Below, one piece after another: positions 45,383 to 55,221 of a stretch of 64,000 nucleotides of DNA. Below the pieces are notes generated by a model, which made no database searches, was not told where the DNA came from, and saw only the letters and a program-made list of their open reading frames with translations. Numbering within the stretch: the first letter of the stretch is position 1; each line of letters opens with the position of its first letter. Where the stretch lies: NCBI RefSeq assembly GCF_024171405.1, contig NZ_JALJZT010000002.1, positions 1,612,001 to 1,676,000 on the forward strand. Direction: 5' to 3'. The translations under genes and the position numbers were made by a program. This stretch comes from Qipengyuania citrea (GTDB lineage Bacteria > Pseudomonadota > Alphaproteobacteria > Sphingomonadales > Sphingomonadaceae).

Positions 45383-46636
45383 TCATTGTGCTGCCAGCCT
45401 GATCAGTTCGGCGGCTGCCTGTCCCCGGTCTTGCTGCGCGGCAATCAGCGCCTCACGAATGCCGTCGCGCGCCTCGGCTGCACTCAGCACTTCGATCAGC
45501 GGAAAGCGGCCATTGCGATAGCCGATGCGGACGAGCCGCAGGGCTTCGTCGGCCTGGGGGAGAGATGTCGTTGAAAGGGTCTCGACGCGCGCTTCGGCGG
45601 CAAGATATTGTGATCGTGCGCGCGTCACGGCTTGCTCGAAATCGGCCAACGCTACAGCCTCGCGAGCATTGGCGGCGCGCAGTCTTGCCTCGGCAGCAGC
45701 GATATTGCCCTGGTTGCGATTGCTAAACGGTAGCGGGATCGACACGCCGACAAGGAAGGCATTGTCATTGCTTTCCTCGAAGCGCCGCACGCCGGCTGAA
45801 ATGATCGGGTCCGGAATGCGCAGGCTGCGCTCACGATCGATCTCGGCGGCGGCGGCGGTGCTTTCCGCACGCGCCACTCGCAATTGCAGACCGCTTGCTG
45901 TCGCCATTACAGCACCGGGCGGTTCGATCCCGGGGAACCTGCTCGGAACAAGCGGCGGCGTCCCCTGATCGCCCCATAGCGAGGCGAGGGCCGTTCGGGC
46001 TGCAAGACTTGTCGCTTCGGCGGCCTGAAGTTCGGCTTGCGCTTCCGCCAAGGCCGCTTCGGCCCGTAGCGCACGAAGAGGGGGCTCGCGCCCGACTTCT
46101 ACGAGGAGACCGGCAATGCGGGCGAGCTCTTCGTTTCGCTCAACCACATCGAGGGCCAGTTCGACGCGCGAGGCTGCTGCAGCCGCTGCTACGTAGCGTT
46201 CACGGACAAGAAATCCGAGTTCGGCCCCCGCAAGGTCAGCCCGCAGATCGGCCAGCTGTGCCTGCGCCCGGGCAGCCTCCACGCGTGTGCCGCGTTTGCC
46301 CCCAAGTTCGAGCCGCTGTCCGACAGCAAGCGTATATTCGGTGGCGCTTAGCCCGGAGAAGGCCCCACTTCCGGCGATGTTCTCGACCTCGAGCGATATT
46401 TCAGGGTTGGGCCGCAACCGCGCCTGTCCGACTAGAGCCTGCGCCGCCTCGGCTTCCGCTCGAGGGCCGACGATGCGCGGGTTTAACTCGGTGCTAGCGG
46501 GTTCGGCGACCACGCCTGTCCGGCCCAACGCCTCGTCGAGCGTCAGAAGCTCGCGCTCCTGCGCTGCCACAGGCGTGGCAATTGCGGCGAGGGTTAGCCC
46601 TACAGTCAGGGCCCCTCGCCATTTGATGGCTGGCAT
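45383..46636 (-). CDS. czcC: CzcC-type outer-membrane efflux protein
   Basis: 417 residues of the TolC/OEP family with signal peptide (LTLAAIATPVAAQE), two OEP repeats with long Ala-rich coiled coils. It forms the outer channel of CzcCBA. The order czcI-like, czcC, czcB, czcA matches the classical operon. Confidence 0.9.
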   Translation of the reverse strand: MPAIKWRGALTVGLTLAAIATPVAAQERELLTLDEALGRTGVVAEPASTELNPRIVGPRAEAEAAQALVGQARLRPNPEISLEVENIAGSGAFSGLSATEYTLAVGQRLELGGKRGTRVEAARAQAQLADLRADLAGAELGFLVRERYVAAAAAASRVELALDVVERNEELARIAGLLVEVGREPPLRALRAEAALAEAQAELQAAEATSLAARTALASLWGDQGTPPLVPSRFPGIEPPGAVMATASGLQLRVARAESTAAAAEIDRERSLRIPDPIISAGVRRFEESNDNAFLVGVSIPLPFSNRNQGNIAAAEARLRAANAREAVALADFEQAVTRARSQYLAAEARVETLSTTSLPQADEALRLVRIGYRNGRFPLIEVLSAAEARDGIREALIAAQQDRGQAAAELIRLAAQ

Positions 46637-46699
46637 TTTTCAAAACTCTCTCTGCTGACGATTCGAGATGCGCTGCGTCAAGCAGCGCAGTGAAGGTCG

Positions 46700-47047
46700 T
46701 CAGGAGCGAGGAGGGCGTTTGGGTAAATTAGTCGCGTCGCCGACTAATTCTTCGGCCATATGCGATCCAATCGCGATGCTAGGCCGGTCGGGCATGTCGT
46801 TTAATAGCTTCGATTTCAGTGCCGCGGCGACGTGATGGCAATGCCCGTGGGCGCATTCCTGCTGCTCCGGGCCATCGTTTTGCGGGCTCTCGTCCGCGTC
46901 AATGTCGAGCATCTGGACCGAATAGGCTATCTCTGACAGCTCGTCCGCACATTGCGCGGCTTCGACCGCCGGAGACGCCATCAGCGCTGCGACCGCCAAA
47001 AGTGCGGCTACAATCCTGACGGGAATCAAGGCGTTCAGATCGAACAT
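46700..47047 (-). CDS. CzcI-like small periplasmic protein
   Basis: 115 residues with signal peptide (VAALLAVAALMASPAVEAA). The mature part is acidic and has the cluster QECAHGHCHH, a likely metal site. Position at the head of czcCBA and the Cys/His cluster fit CzcI-type regulators of the pump. ATG 47047 is taken; an upstream in-frame start at 47086 would put 13 residues before the signal. Confidence 0.72.
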   Translation of the reverse strand: MFDLNALIPVRIVAALLAVAALMASPAVEAAQCADELSEIAYSVQMLDIDADESPQNDGPEQQECAHGHCHHVAAALKSKLLNDMPDRPSIAIGSHMAEELVGDATNLPKRPPRS

Positions 47048-47376
47048 CGGGTGGCCCCTAACAAGATGAAACGAAAGTTGAAACAAAAATCTTTTCGGTT
47101 GCTGTAATGTGATATTGTCACGGAGCGTCCCGGCATTGAATATTGCTCGAGTAGTTTACTTTTCGACCGAATTCCATGGAATAGATACAGCCTTATTATA
47201 AGGCGAGAGCTAATTACTATTCAAGCCACCCAAGTTCCGTCATAATCAGCCATCCAATCCTAGATCACGACATCAGAACCTGGATTATCACGATGATAAC
47301 GCCTCCAGCGACTGGAGGTGCAAGCGCTTTTTCACTGCCAGGGTGCGGTGCCCATAGTACCGTAAAGGCCCTCGCA
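47048..47376. other. Intergenic region upstream of czc, no gene seen
   Basis: 329 bases, lower in GC than the flanks. GTGA...TCAC at 47109-47121 is an imperfect 13-bp dyad about 60 bases before the CzcI-like gene, a candidate operator. CCTCCAG CGA CTGGAGG (47302-47318) is a perfect hairpin after the MerR gene. No open frame with support. Confidence 0.45.
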
Positions 47377-47790
47377 TCAGCGACTGGCAGAAATGCCAGC
47401 TGGGTTTCGAGAAAGCGCTTCGATAATTTTGCAGTCCGACACCTCGCCGCCAGTGCAGGCAACCACCACACGTTGCAACTCGGAACGAAGCGCTTGTAGC
47501 TGACTTATGCGTTCTTCCACGGCCCGAAGGTGCCGAGAAGCGATGTCGCCTGCCTTGCTGCAGCTCTCGTTGGGCGTTGCCTTTAGCCCCAGAAGAGAGC
47601 GCGTTTCGTCGATCGAGAACCCCAATTTGCGGGCACGCCGAATGAAGGAAAGCCGCTTCACCTCGCTCTCCGTATAGGTACGCTGGCCCGCTGCTGTACG
47701 CGCAGCTTCGGGCATAAGTCCGATCTCTTCGTAGAACCTGATCGTATTGACCTTCGTGCCCGTGGCTTTCGCAATACCTCCGATCAGCAT
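47377..47790 (-). CDS. MerR-family regulator (Zn/Cd/Pb/Co sensing type)
   Basis: 137 residues: helix-turn-helix (LIGGIAKATGTKVNTIRFYE), dimer helix, then Cys at NESCSKAGD and VACTGGEVSDCK. The C-x8-C loop with an upstream Cys fits ZntR/CadR-like sensors. It faces the CDF gene with a MerR-type promoter between. Confidence 0.86.
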   Translation of the reverse strand: MLIGGIAKATGTKVNTIRFYEEIGLMPEAARTAAGQRTYTESEVKRLSFIRRARKLGFSIDETRSLLGLKATPNESCSKAGDIASRHLRAVEERISQLQALRSELQRVVVACTGGEVSDCKIIEALSRNPAGISASR

Positions 47791-47838
47791 GAAATCACTC
47801 CTTCAGTTCTAAAATCGCGAATCATTCGCAATTTTGAC

Positions 47839-47869
47839 TTGCCTCTACAGTTACTAGAGGTGCTACCTA
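47839..47869 (+). promoter_or_regulatory. MerR-family promoter of the CDF-FTR1 operon
   Basis: TTGCCT (47839-47844), 19-base spacer, TACCTA (47864-47869). CCTCTA and TAGAGG arms (47842-47860) form the operator. The predicted transcript start falls at about 47876, at or next to the ATG at 47877, so the message may be leaderless. Confidence 0.65.
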
Positions 47870-47876
47870 TAGTGGT

Positions 47877-48539
47877 ATGTTGGAAAACGAAACATCGGAC
47901 TGCGGTTGCACAGGTGATACGCAACGAGCGAGTACAGACCCGGCCTATCGCCGCGCCCTTTGGATAGTCGTCATACTCAATCTGGGGTTCGGTGTTGTCG
48001 AGGCCTTCGGCGGGTTTCTGGCGGACAGCCAGGCGCTCAAGGCCGACGCTCTCGACTTCATTGGCGATGGATCGATCACGCTGATCGGCATCCTCGCGCT
48101 TGCATGGACCGCCCGCACACGCGCACGGGTCGCGCTGACACAGGGCCTGTTTCTCGGCGTGCTGGGTCTTGGAGTGATCGGTCTCGCAGTCTGGCGCTCG
48201 CTTAACGCGGTCGCGCCGGAAGCCGGCTTGATGGGCGGGATCGCCGTCGCAGCCTTGATAGTCAACATCGCGGCGGCGCTTGTGCTGATGCGGTTTCGCG
48301 AAGGCGACGCACATGTATCCGCGATCTGGCTGTTCAGCCGCAATGACGCGATCGCCAATGTCGGAGTGATCATCGCTGCTGCCCTGGTCGCCTGGACCGG
48401 GCAAGCCTGGCCCGATCTGCTGGTCGCAGCGGTGATCGCCCTGATCTTCCTGCATTCGGCTTACCTCATTGTAAAACGCGCGACCGAAGAACTTCGCGCG
48501 CAACATGCTCCGGCTCTCGGAAAGGCCGCCTCCAAATGA
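47877..48539 (+). CDS. Short CDF-type cation transporter
   Basis: 220 residues, six helices, DALDFIGDGSITL in helix 2, SRNDAIANVGV in helix 5, and an N-terminal CGCTGD. No large C-terminal domain. It is most like the protein at 32066-32683 and shares the arrangement of a divergent MerR gene. It overlaps the FTR1 gene by 4 bp. No ribosome site is seen before the ATG. Confidence 0.87.
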   Translation: MLENETSDCGCTGDTQRASTDPAYRRALWIVVILNLGFGVVEAFGGFLADSQALKADALDFIGDGSITLIGILALAWTARTRARVALTQGLFLGVLGLGVIGLAVWRSLNAVAPEAGLMGGIAVAALIVNIAAALVLMRFREGDAHVSAIWLFSRNDAIANVGVIIAAALVAWTGQAWPDLLVAAVIALIFLHSAYLIVKRATEELRAQHAPALGKAASK

Positions 48540-50476
48540 CGCTACGTGCTTTTGCGGTCCAATTGATCGCTTTCTTGTCGATCGCAGTCGCAATGCCCGC
48601 TTCTGCAGGCACGCACGACGAAGTCCAAACGAGTTGGCGCCTGCTCGATTACATCGCCGTGGATTACACCGAAGCCGTTAGCGGCGGTGAAGTCACGAAC
48701 GAGCTAGAGTATGCCGAAATGCAGGAATTTTCTGCTTCGGTAGTCGAACGCATGGCGGCGCTACCCGCAAATGCGCAACGTGCACAGCTGGTTGCGGAGG
48801 CAGAGGCTCTCGTCGAGTCAATCTCGGCGAAAGTGGAGCCTGCTGTCGTCGCACGAGACGCGCGCAGGTTGGCAAGCGAGCTGATCGCGGCCTTTCCCGT
48901 TCCGCTGGCCCCGGACGCGGTACCCGACCTTGCGCGAGGCGCCGCGCTGTACGTCCAGAGCTGCGCAAGCTGTCATGGGGTAAGCGGAGACGGCGCCGGC
49001 CCCGCCGCAGAGGGACTCGATCCCCCGCCAATCGCTTTTGACGACGTCGCCCGAGCCCGCGAGAGGAGCGCTTTCGCGCTCTATCAGGTCATTGGACAAG
49101 GTCTCGAGGGAACCGCCATGCCGGGCTTTTCCGATCTCCCGGCGGAAGATCGTTGGAGCCTTGCTTATTATTCTGGGTCGATTGCATTTCCGGAGGTAGA
49201 GCGGGGAAGGCGTATCTGGAATGACGAACCGGCGATCCGGGCACGCATTCCCGATCTCGCTGCTCTATCCGGTCTCACACCGGCAGCCCTCGGCGAGGCG
49301 ATCGGCACCGAGCGGGCCGATGCCGTCATGGCCTATTTGAGGGTTCATCCTGAAGCCGTGGCGAGCGATACGACCGGCTCACTCGCTCTCGCGCGCGAAC
49401 GATTGCAGCAAAGTCTTGCCGCTTACGAAGCGGGTAATAAAACCGAGGCGCGCGAACTTGCACTCTCGGCCTATCTCGATGGCTTCGAACCGCTGGAGGC
49501 CGTTTTAAGCACGCGCGATGCCGATCTCCTCGCATCGGTCGAAATCGGCATGGCCGAGCTTCGAGCGGCAATCAGCCGCGGTGATCCGGTGGCCGACGTC
49601 GCCGAGAAGGTGAATGCGCTCGACGTTCTTTTCTACCGGGCCGAGACGGTGCTCGCCCCGGCCAATGCCAGCGAAGCGTCGGCTTTTTTGGGAGCTTTTG
49701 CGATCCTGTTGCGCGAAGGGCTAGAGGCTTTGCTGATCGTGATTGCGATGATCGCGTTCCTGCGCAAGGCCAAGAGAACGGAAGTTCTGCCCTTCGTCCA
49801 TGGCGGATGGCTCTCCGCTCTTGGGGCCGGAGCCCTGACGTGGGTGGCAGCGACCTACCTGATCGGAGTGAGTGGTGCGGGCCGCGAGCTGGTGGAGGGG
49901 TTCGGATCGCTTTTTGCCGCTCTCGTCCTGCTGTCGGTCGGCATATGGATGCACGGCAAGTCGCAGGCCGGCGAATGGCAACGCTATATCCGGAAAACCA
50001 TGCAGCACGCTCTCTCGCGCAGATCCGCATGGTTTCTGTTCGGGCTGGCCTTCCTCGTGGTTTACCGGGAAGTCTTCGAGACGATCCTGTTCTTCGCAGC
50101 GCTCTGGAGTCAGGGCCATACCGACGCGATTCTTGCTGGCGCTGCCGCCGCAATCGTCTTGCTAGCGCTGATTGCGTGGGCGATGCTTCGCTACAGCCGC
50201 CGACTGCCAATTGGAACATTCTTCGCGTATAGTTCGGTTCTGATCGGCATTCTTGCCGTCGTTCTGGCCGGGAAGGGTATTTCGGGGCTCCAGGAAGCCG
50301 GATTGTTGGGCATCACTCCGCTTCCGAATCTGCCCCGCATGCCGATTCTGGGCATCGCACCGGCACTTGAGCCAGTGGCGGCGCAAATTCTCACGCTCGC
50401 GCTCATCGCGCTGGGTTATTGGCGCAACAGAATGAAAGGCATGCAAGCCCGGGCGCCGCAGGCCGAAACCGGTTGA
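48536..50476 (+). CDS. FTR1-family iron permease with cytochrome c domain
   Basis: 646 residues: signal peptide (about 1-24), a helical periplasmic region, a class I cytochrome c domain (CASCH at 143-147, axial Met in TAMPGF near 200), then a seven-helix FTR1 permease with two REXXE motifs (REGLEALLI and YREVFETIL), the iron path. Such proteins take up iron coupled to oxidation. The next gene is a multicopper oxidase, recalling the yeast Fet3-Ftr1 pair. It overlaps the CDF by 4 bp. Confidence 0.9.
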   Translation: MTLRAFAVQLIAFLSIAVAMPASAGTHDEVQTSWRLLDYIAVDYTEAVSGGEVTNELEYAEMQEFSASVVERMAALPANAQRAQLVAEAEALVESISAKVEPAVVARDARRLASELIAAFPVPLAPDAVPDLARGAALYVQSCASCHGVSGDGAGPAAEGLDPPPIAFDDVARARERSAFALYQVIGQGLEGTAMPGFSDLPAEDRWSLAYYSGSIAFPEVERGRRIWNDEPAIRARIPDLAALSGLTPAALGEAIGTERADAVMAYLRVHPEAVASDTTGSLALARERLQQSLAAYEAGNKTEARELALSAYLDGFEPLEAVLSTRDADLLASVEIGMAELRAAISRGDPVADVAEKVNALDVLFYRAETVLAPANASEASAFLGAFAILLREGLEALLIVIAMIAFLRKAKRTEVLPFVHGGWLSALGAGALTWVAATYLIGVSGAGRELVEGFGSLFAALVLLSVGIWMHGKSQAGEWQRYIRKTMQHALSRRSAWFLFGLAFLVVYREVFETILFFAALWSQGHTDAILAGAAAAIVLLALIAWAMLRYSRRLPIGTFFAYSSVLIGILAVVLAGKGISGLQEAGLLGITPLPNLPRMPILGIAPALEPVAAQILTLALIALGYWRNRMKGMQARAPQAETG

Positions 50477-50501
50477 CGACGCTCCGGGCAAGGGAAGCAT
50501 T

Positions 50502-52121
50502 ATGATCGACAGACGTTCTATTCTGGGCGGTGCAGTGCTTGGCGCAGGTGCACTGGGAATAGCCGCGTATGCCCGGCGCGACCTGTTGACAGACCGGAAT
50601 ACGGCGCTTGCTTCGGTAACCGCGCACTCGAAACTTCTCATTCCTCCTCTTTATTCAGGCGAACGAGATAGTGGCGAGCGGGTTTTCGATCTCAATCTGC
50701 GCCACGGCGTCTCGCAATTTTTTGACGGGTTCGAAACGCCGACCATCGGTATCAACCAATCCTATCTAGGCCCCACGCTTGAGATGTACGCGGGCGACAC
50801 GGTGCGGATGAATGTCACGAGCGATCTGTCCGAAACGGCAACCGTCCACTGGCACGGTTTTCATCTGCCGGCGCGCGCCGATGGCGGACCGCATCAACCG
50901 ATCGAGCCGGGAGGCAGCTGGACCGCGCGTTTCGATGTCCGCCAGCGCGCATCGATGTTCTGGTATCATTCGCATGCGCACCGCCGCTCGGGGCCGCAAG
51001 TCTATCAGGGTCTGGCCGGAATGATTTATGTCCGGGACAGCGAGAGCGAGGCGTTCGACCTTCCCAACGATTATGGCATCGATGATATACCGCTGGTCGT
51101 TCAAGACCGCGCGTTCGCGAGCGATGGAAGCTTCATTTACTCCACGCGAATGCACAATGTCATGATGGGAATGATGGGCGATACGATGCTGGTCAACGGC
51201 GTCGTCGAGCCCGTCTTCGAAGCGAAGTCCGATCGCCTGAGGCTGCGCCTGGTCAATGGCTCGAACGCACGCTTTTACCGTTTCGGGTTCGACGATGGCC
51301 GTAGCTTCCATCAGATCGGCACCGACGGCGGTTTGCTCGCCGCGCCGCTGCCAACCGACAATGTTGTTCTCGCTCCGGGGGAACGCGCGCAGGTAATCGT
51401 CGATGTGAGTGATGGAAAGCCAGTTTCGCTGCTGGCGGACGGCCTCGAAATCATGGGCATGGGAGACATGGGCCGGGGCATGATGGGCTCCGGGCGTATG
51501 CGCGATTCCGATAGGTCGATGGGCAACTGGATGATGGGCGAGCGAGGCGGCCGTGGCGGTATGATGGGGGAACGAGAGCGTCGCGGTGGGATGATGGGCG
51601 GCATGATGGATGAAAGGCGCCGTTTTACCGTGCTGGACATCCGGCCGGCCGAAAGCCGCCGGCGTGCGATCGCGATGCCTCGCCAGCTCGCCACATTACC
51701 CCGGATTGATCCTGGCGATGCCGTCCGAACGCGCCGTTTCGTTCTCGATATGGGCATGGGATTGCGCATGATGCGTGGAGGCGATTTTACCATCAACGGC
51801 AAATCGATGGACATGCAGCGTATCGATGAGACGGTGCGGGTCAATACCACCGAAATTTGGCAAGTCGAGAATGCCTCGATGATGGCGCATCCGTTCCACA
51901 TTCACGACGTGCAGTTCCGTATCCTCGACCGGAACGGCCGTGCGCCTGATGCGGCGGAACAGGGGCTAAAGGACACGGTTGTCGTCTATCCAGGCGAGAC
52001 CGTGCGGCTCCTTTTGCGGTTCGAGGACTACACCGACCCGGATTTGCCTTACATGTACCACTGCCACATTCTCGAGCACGAAGACGCGGGAATGATGGGG
52101 CAATTCACCGTCACAGTCTGA
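50502..52121 (+). CDS. Multicopper oxidase, paralogue of the main copper-locus oxidase
   Basis: 539 residues with a Tat-type signal (DRRSILGGAVLGAGALG). Ligand sets HWHGFHLPA, WYHSHAH, HPFHIHDVQF, HCHILEHEDAGMM are complete. A Met/Arg/Gly-rich insert (MGRGMMGSGRM, ERGGRGGMMG) lies at about 315-370, longer than in the copy at 17257-18795. It could act as ferroxidase for the FTR1 permease or as cuprous oxidase. It starts 25 bases after FTR1. Confidence 0.92.
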   Translation: MIDRRSILGGAVLGAGALGIAAYARRDLLTDRNTALASVTAHSKLLIPPLYSGERDSGERVFDLNLRHGVSQFFDGFETPTIGINQSYLGPTLEMYAGDTVRMNVTSDLSETATVHWHGFHLPARADGGPHQPIEPGGSWTARFDVRQRASMFWYHSHAHRRSGPQVYQGLAGMIYVRDSESEAFDLPNDYGIDDIPLVVQDRAFASDGSFIYSTRMHNVMMGMMGDTMLVNGVVEPVFEAKSDRLRLRLVNGSNARFYRFGFDDGRSFHQIGTDGGLLAAPLPTDNVVLAPGERAQVIVDVSDGKPVSLLADGLEIMGMGDMGRGMMGSGRMRDSDRSMGNWMMGERGGRGGMMGERERRGGMMGGMMDERRRFTVLDIRPAESRRRAIAMPRQLATLPRIDPGDAVRTRRFVLDMGMGLRMMRGGDFTINGKSMDMQRIDETVRVNTTEIWQVENASMMAHPFHIHDVQFRILDRNGRAPDAAEQGLKDTVVVYPGETVRLLLRFEDYTDPDLPYMYHCHILEHEDAGMMGQFTVTV

Positions 52122-52189
52122 ATCACCCGCAGAGCAAAAGACTCTTCACCGACAGCCCCTCAGGCCCTTACCAACGCGAGAACCATTCC

Positions 52190-53830
52190 ATGAAAGCATC
52201 CGATCTTCTTGTCGCCGCGTTGGAAGCCGAAGGCGTCGAATATATTTTTGCGGTTCCGGGCGAGGAAAACCTCGATCTCCTGGAATCGCTGCGCACCTCG
52301 TCGATCCGTCTGATCGTTACCCGGCACGAGCAAGGGGCGGGGTTCATGGCGGCAACCTATGGACGCCTTACCGGAAAGGCCGGCGTCTGTCTCGCCACGC
52401 TGGGACCGGGAGCGACAAACCTCACGACACCGGCCGCCTATGCCGCTCTGGGCGCTTTTCCGCTTGTCATGATAACAGGCCAGAAGCCCATCAAGGTATC
52501 GAAGCAGGCGCAATTCCAGATCGTCGATGTCGTGTCGCTTTTTACTCCGCTGTGCAAAATGGCGAAGCAGATCGTGAATGGCGAACGCATTCCCTCGCTG
52601 GTGCGAGAAGGTTTCAGGAGGGCACAGGAAGAGCGTCCCGGTGCAGTTCTGCTGGAGCTGCCCGAAGACATTGCCGAGGAAGAAACCTCCGAACCGGTCG
52701 TCGCGCCCCACCCCCGCCAATATGCGGTGGCCGGAGATGCCGCGCTAGACGAAGCCGCCGAGCGTATTCTGGCCGCCGATCGCCCGCTGCTACTGGTTGG
52801 TGCCGGGGCCAACCGACGTAGCGCTTGTAAGGCGCTCCGAAAGTTCGTCGACGATACACAATTTCCGTTTTTCAATACGCAAATGGGCAAGGGCGTGCTC
52901 GATGAGGCAAGTCCCCTGTATCTTGGGACGGCGGCTCTATCGTCGGATGACTATGTTCATTGTGCCATCGATCGCGCAGACCTGATCGTCAATATAGGCC
53001 ATGACGTGGTCGAAAAACCACCCTTTTTCATGGAGCCTGACGGACGCACCGTTATTCATATAAATTACAAGGCCGCCGAGGTCGACCAGGTCTATTTCCC
53101 GCAGCTGGAGGTTATCGGCGATATAGCGGGATCTGTCGAGCGACTGGGAAACCGGCTGCGCGGCAAACACCCTAGTGACCCGGCAGCCTACGCCAATGTC
53201 CATGAGGACATCGCGGCGCACATCCGACAAGGCAGTGACGATGGCCGCTTTCCGATGGTGCCCCAGCGCATCGTTGCAGATGTACGGGCGGTCATGGGCC
53301 GGGACGACATCGTTGCACTCGACAACGGCATCTACAAAATCTGGTTCGCCCGCAACTATATCGCGCATGAGCCCAACACCATTCTGCTCGACAACGCGTT
53401 GGCGACGATGGGAGCGGGTCTCCCCTCGGCGATGATGGCAGCGATGCTCTCGCCCGAGCGGCGCGTGCTCGCCGTATGCGGCGATGGCGGGTTCATGATG
53501 AATTCGCAGGAGGTGGAAACCGCGGTCAGGCTCGGCCTCAACCTCGTCGTACTCATCCTCAATGATTCCGCTTACGGTATGATCCGGTGGAAGCAGGAAG
53601 AACTTGGCTTTCCCGATTACGGTCTGAGCTTCGCCAACCCCGACTTCGTTACCTATGCGAAGAGTTATGGTGCGACGGGCCACCGGATCGAAAGCAGCGA
53701 AGCACTGGTACCTACCTTGAATGAAGCGTTTGAAAGCGGCGGCGTTCACCTCGTCGACTTGCCGGTGGATTACTCCGAGAACCGCAAAGTTCTGATCGAT
53801 GAACTCAAGGCGATGGAGTGTCCCCAATGA
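52190..53830 (+). CDS. Acetolactate synthase-like ThDP-dependent enzyme
   Basis: 546 residues. Catalytic Glu in TRHEQGAGFMA (E47), the ThDP-binding motif CGDGGFMMNSQE to LNDSAYGMIRWKQ near 430-465, and three ThDP domains. It resembles catabolic acetolactate synthases (AlsS) or a related large subunit; no small subunit gene is nearby. Start ATG 52190 lacks a strong ribosome site. Its stop overlaps the aldehyde dehydrogenase start by 4 bp. Link to metals is unclear. Confidence 0.85.
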   Translation: MKASDLLVAALEAEGVEYIFAVPGEENLDLLESLRTSSIRLIVTRHEQGAGFMAATYGRLTGKAGVCLATLGPGATNLTTPAAYAALGAFPLVMITGQKPIKVSKQAQFQIVDVVSLFTPLCKMAKQIVNGERIPSLVREGFRRAQEERPGAVLLELPEDIAEEETSEPVVAPHPRQYAVAGDAALDEAAERILAADRPLLLVGAGANRRSACKALRKFVDDTQFPFFNTQMGKGVLDEASPLYLGTAALSSDDYVHCAIDRADLIVNIGHDVVEKPPFFMEPDGRTVIHINYKAAEVDQVYFPQLEVIGDIAGSVERLGNRLRGKHPSDPAAYANVHEDIAAHIRQGSDDGRFPMVPQRIVADVRAVMGRDDIVALDNGIYKIWFARNYIAHEPNTILLDNALATMGAGLPSAMMAAMLSPERRVLAVCGDGGFMMNSQEVETAVRLGLNLVVLILNDSAYGMIRWKQEELGFPDYGLSFANPDFVTYAKSYGATGHRIESSEALVPTLNEAFESGGVHLVDLPVDYSENRKVLIDELKAMECPQ

Positions 53831-55221
53831 CGTGGCAGGTCCTCAATCCCTACGACCAGGAATGCATTGGCAGCGTTGAGCTGGTCGACTGGCCGCAAGT
53901 CGATCGTTGGCTCGACGAGGCGCGCGCGCTGCACGAAGACCGACAAGCGCGGCTCCCCGCGCATGAACGCATCGCCATCCTGCAGCGCGCCAGCGGGCTG
54001 ATGCGCGAGCGCGCGGAGACACTGGCAATGCAGATTGCGCTCGAGGGCGGTAAACCCATCGTCGACGCGCGCGTGGAGACCAGTCGCGCCATTCAGAGCG
54101 TCGAATTGTGCATACACGAATTGTTTGCCAGCGGCGGGCGTGAAATCCCGATGGACCTGACGCAGGCGGGGGCAGGACGCAAAGCTTATACTTTCCGTGA
54201 GCCGATCGGGCCGGTCGTGGCGATCTCCGCTTTCAATCACCCTCTGAACCTGATCGCCCATCAGGTGGGACCGGCGGTTGCAAGCGGATGCCCTGTATTG
54301 GTGAAACCGGCCAAGGACACGCCGCTTTCCTGCAAGAGCTTCGTCGAAATCCTTTATGAAGCCGGACTCGATGAAAGTTGGTGCCGTTTCGTGCCGTGCT
54401 CGGACGGGGTCGCCGAAAAAATGGTCACCGATCCGCGAACTGCATTCTTCTCCTTCATCGGTTCGGCCAGAGTTGGCTGGATGCTCCGCTCCAAACTGGC
54501 CCCTGGCACTCGTCTGGCGCTGGAACATGGGGGCGCGGCCCCGATCATCGTCGATGACAGCGTTGCGCACGCCAAGGTAATTCCTCCGCTCCTGAAAGGG
54601 GGCTTTTATCATTCTGGTCAGGTCTGCGTCTCGGTGCAGCGCGTGTTCGTTCCGCGCGCCGAATTGCCGGACTTCGCTGCCGAGCTCGCCGCGGGAGCAG
54701 AAGCACTGACGGTGGGCGATCCGACCAATGCGGAAACCCAATGCGGTCCGCTCATTCGTCCTGCCGAAGTCGACCGCGTCGCATCCTGGGTCGATGCAGC
54801 CGTTCAGGGCGGCGCCAGGCTCGCCGCAGGGGGTAAGCGCATGGGTTCCACCCTTTACCAGCCCACGGTCCTTGTCGATCCGCCGTGCGACGCCGATGTA
54901 TCGCAGAAGGAAGTGTTCGGCCCTGTGGTCTGCATTTACGGATACGACGACGTCGAAGCTGCGATCGGCCAAGCGAACGCGCTTCCCTACGCCTTTCAGG
55001 CGGCTGTGTTTACCGACCGAATGTCCTGGGCCGATTACTGCGTCGAAACGCTGGCCGCGTCAGCCGTAATGGTCAACGATCATACCGCATTTCGCGTCGA
55101 CTGGATGCCGTTCGCAGGACGTCGGCAGTCGGGCCTCGGAACAGGCGGTATAGGTTACACGATGGCCGATATGAGCGAAGAAAAGATGGTGGTCGTGAAT
55201 GCACCATCCAGCGTCCGATGA
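53827..55221 (+). CDS. Aldehyde dehydrogenase family protein
   Basis: 464 residues with the ALDH fold: NAD-binding GPVVAISAFNHPLN, general-base Glu in ALEHGGAAPI, catalytic Cys in SGQVCVSVQR, and the closing FGPVV. It oxidises an aldehyde to an acid with NAD(P). The start is ATG 53827, overlapping the upstream stop (ATGA), rather than GTG 53818. It overlaps lspA by 4 bp. Confidence 0.9.
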   Translation: MTWQVLNPYDQECIGSVELVDWPQVDRWLDEARALHEDRQARLPAHERIAILQRASGLMRERAETLAMQIALEGGKPIVDARVETSRAIQSVELCIHELFASGGREIPMDLTQAGAGRKAYTFREPIGPVVAISAFNHPLNLIAHQVGPAVASGCPVLVKPAKDTPLSCKSFVEILYEAGLDESWCRFVPCSDGVAEKMVTDPRTAFFSFIGSARVGWMLRSKLAPGTRLALEHGGAAPIIVDDSVAHAKVIPPLLKGGFYHSGQVCVSVQRVFVPRAELPDFAAELAAGAEALTVGDPTNAETQCGPLIRPAEVDRVASWVDAAVQGGARLAAGGKRMGSTLYQPTVLVDPPCDADVSQKEVFGPVVCIYGYDDVEAAIGQANALPYAFQAAVFTDRMSWADYCVETLAASAVMVNDHTAFRVDWMPFAGRRQSGLGTGGIGYTMADMSEEKMVVVNAPSSVR

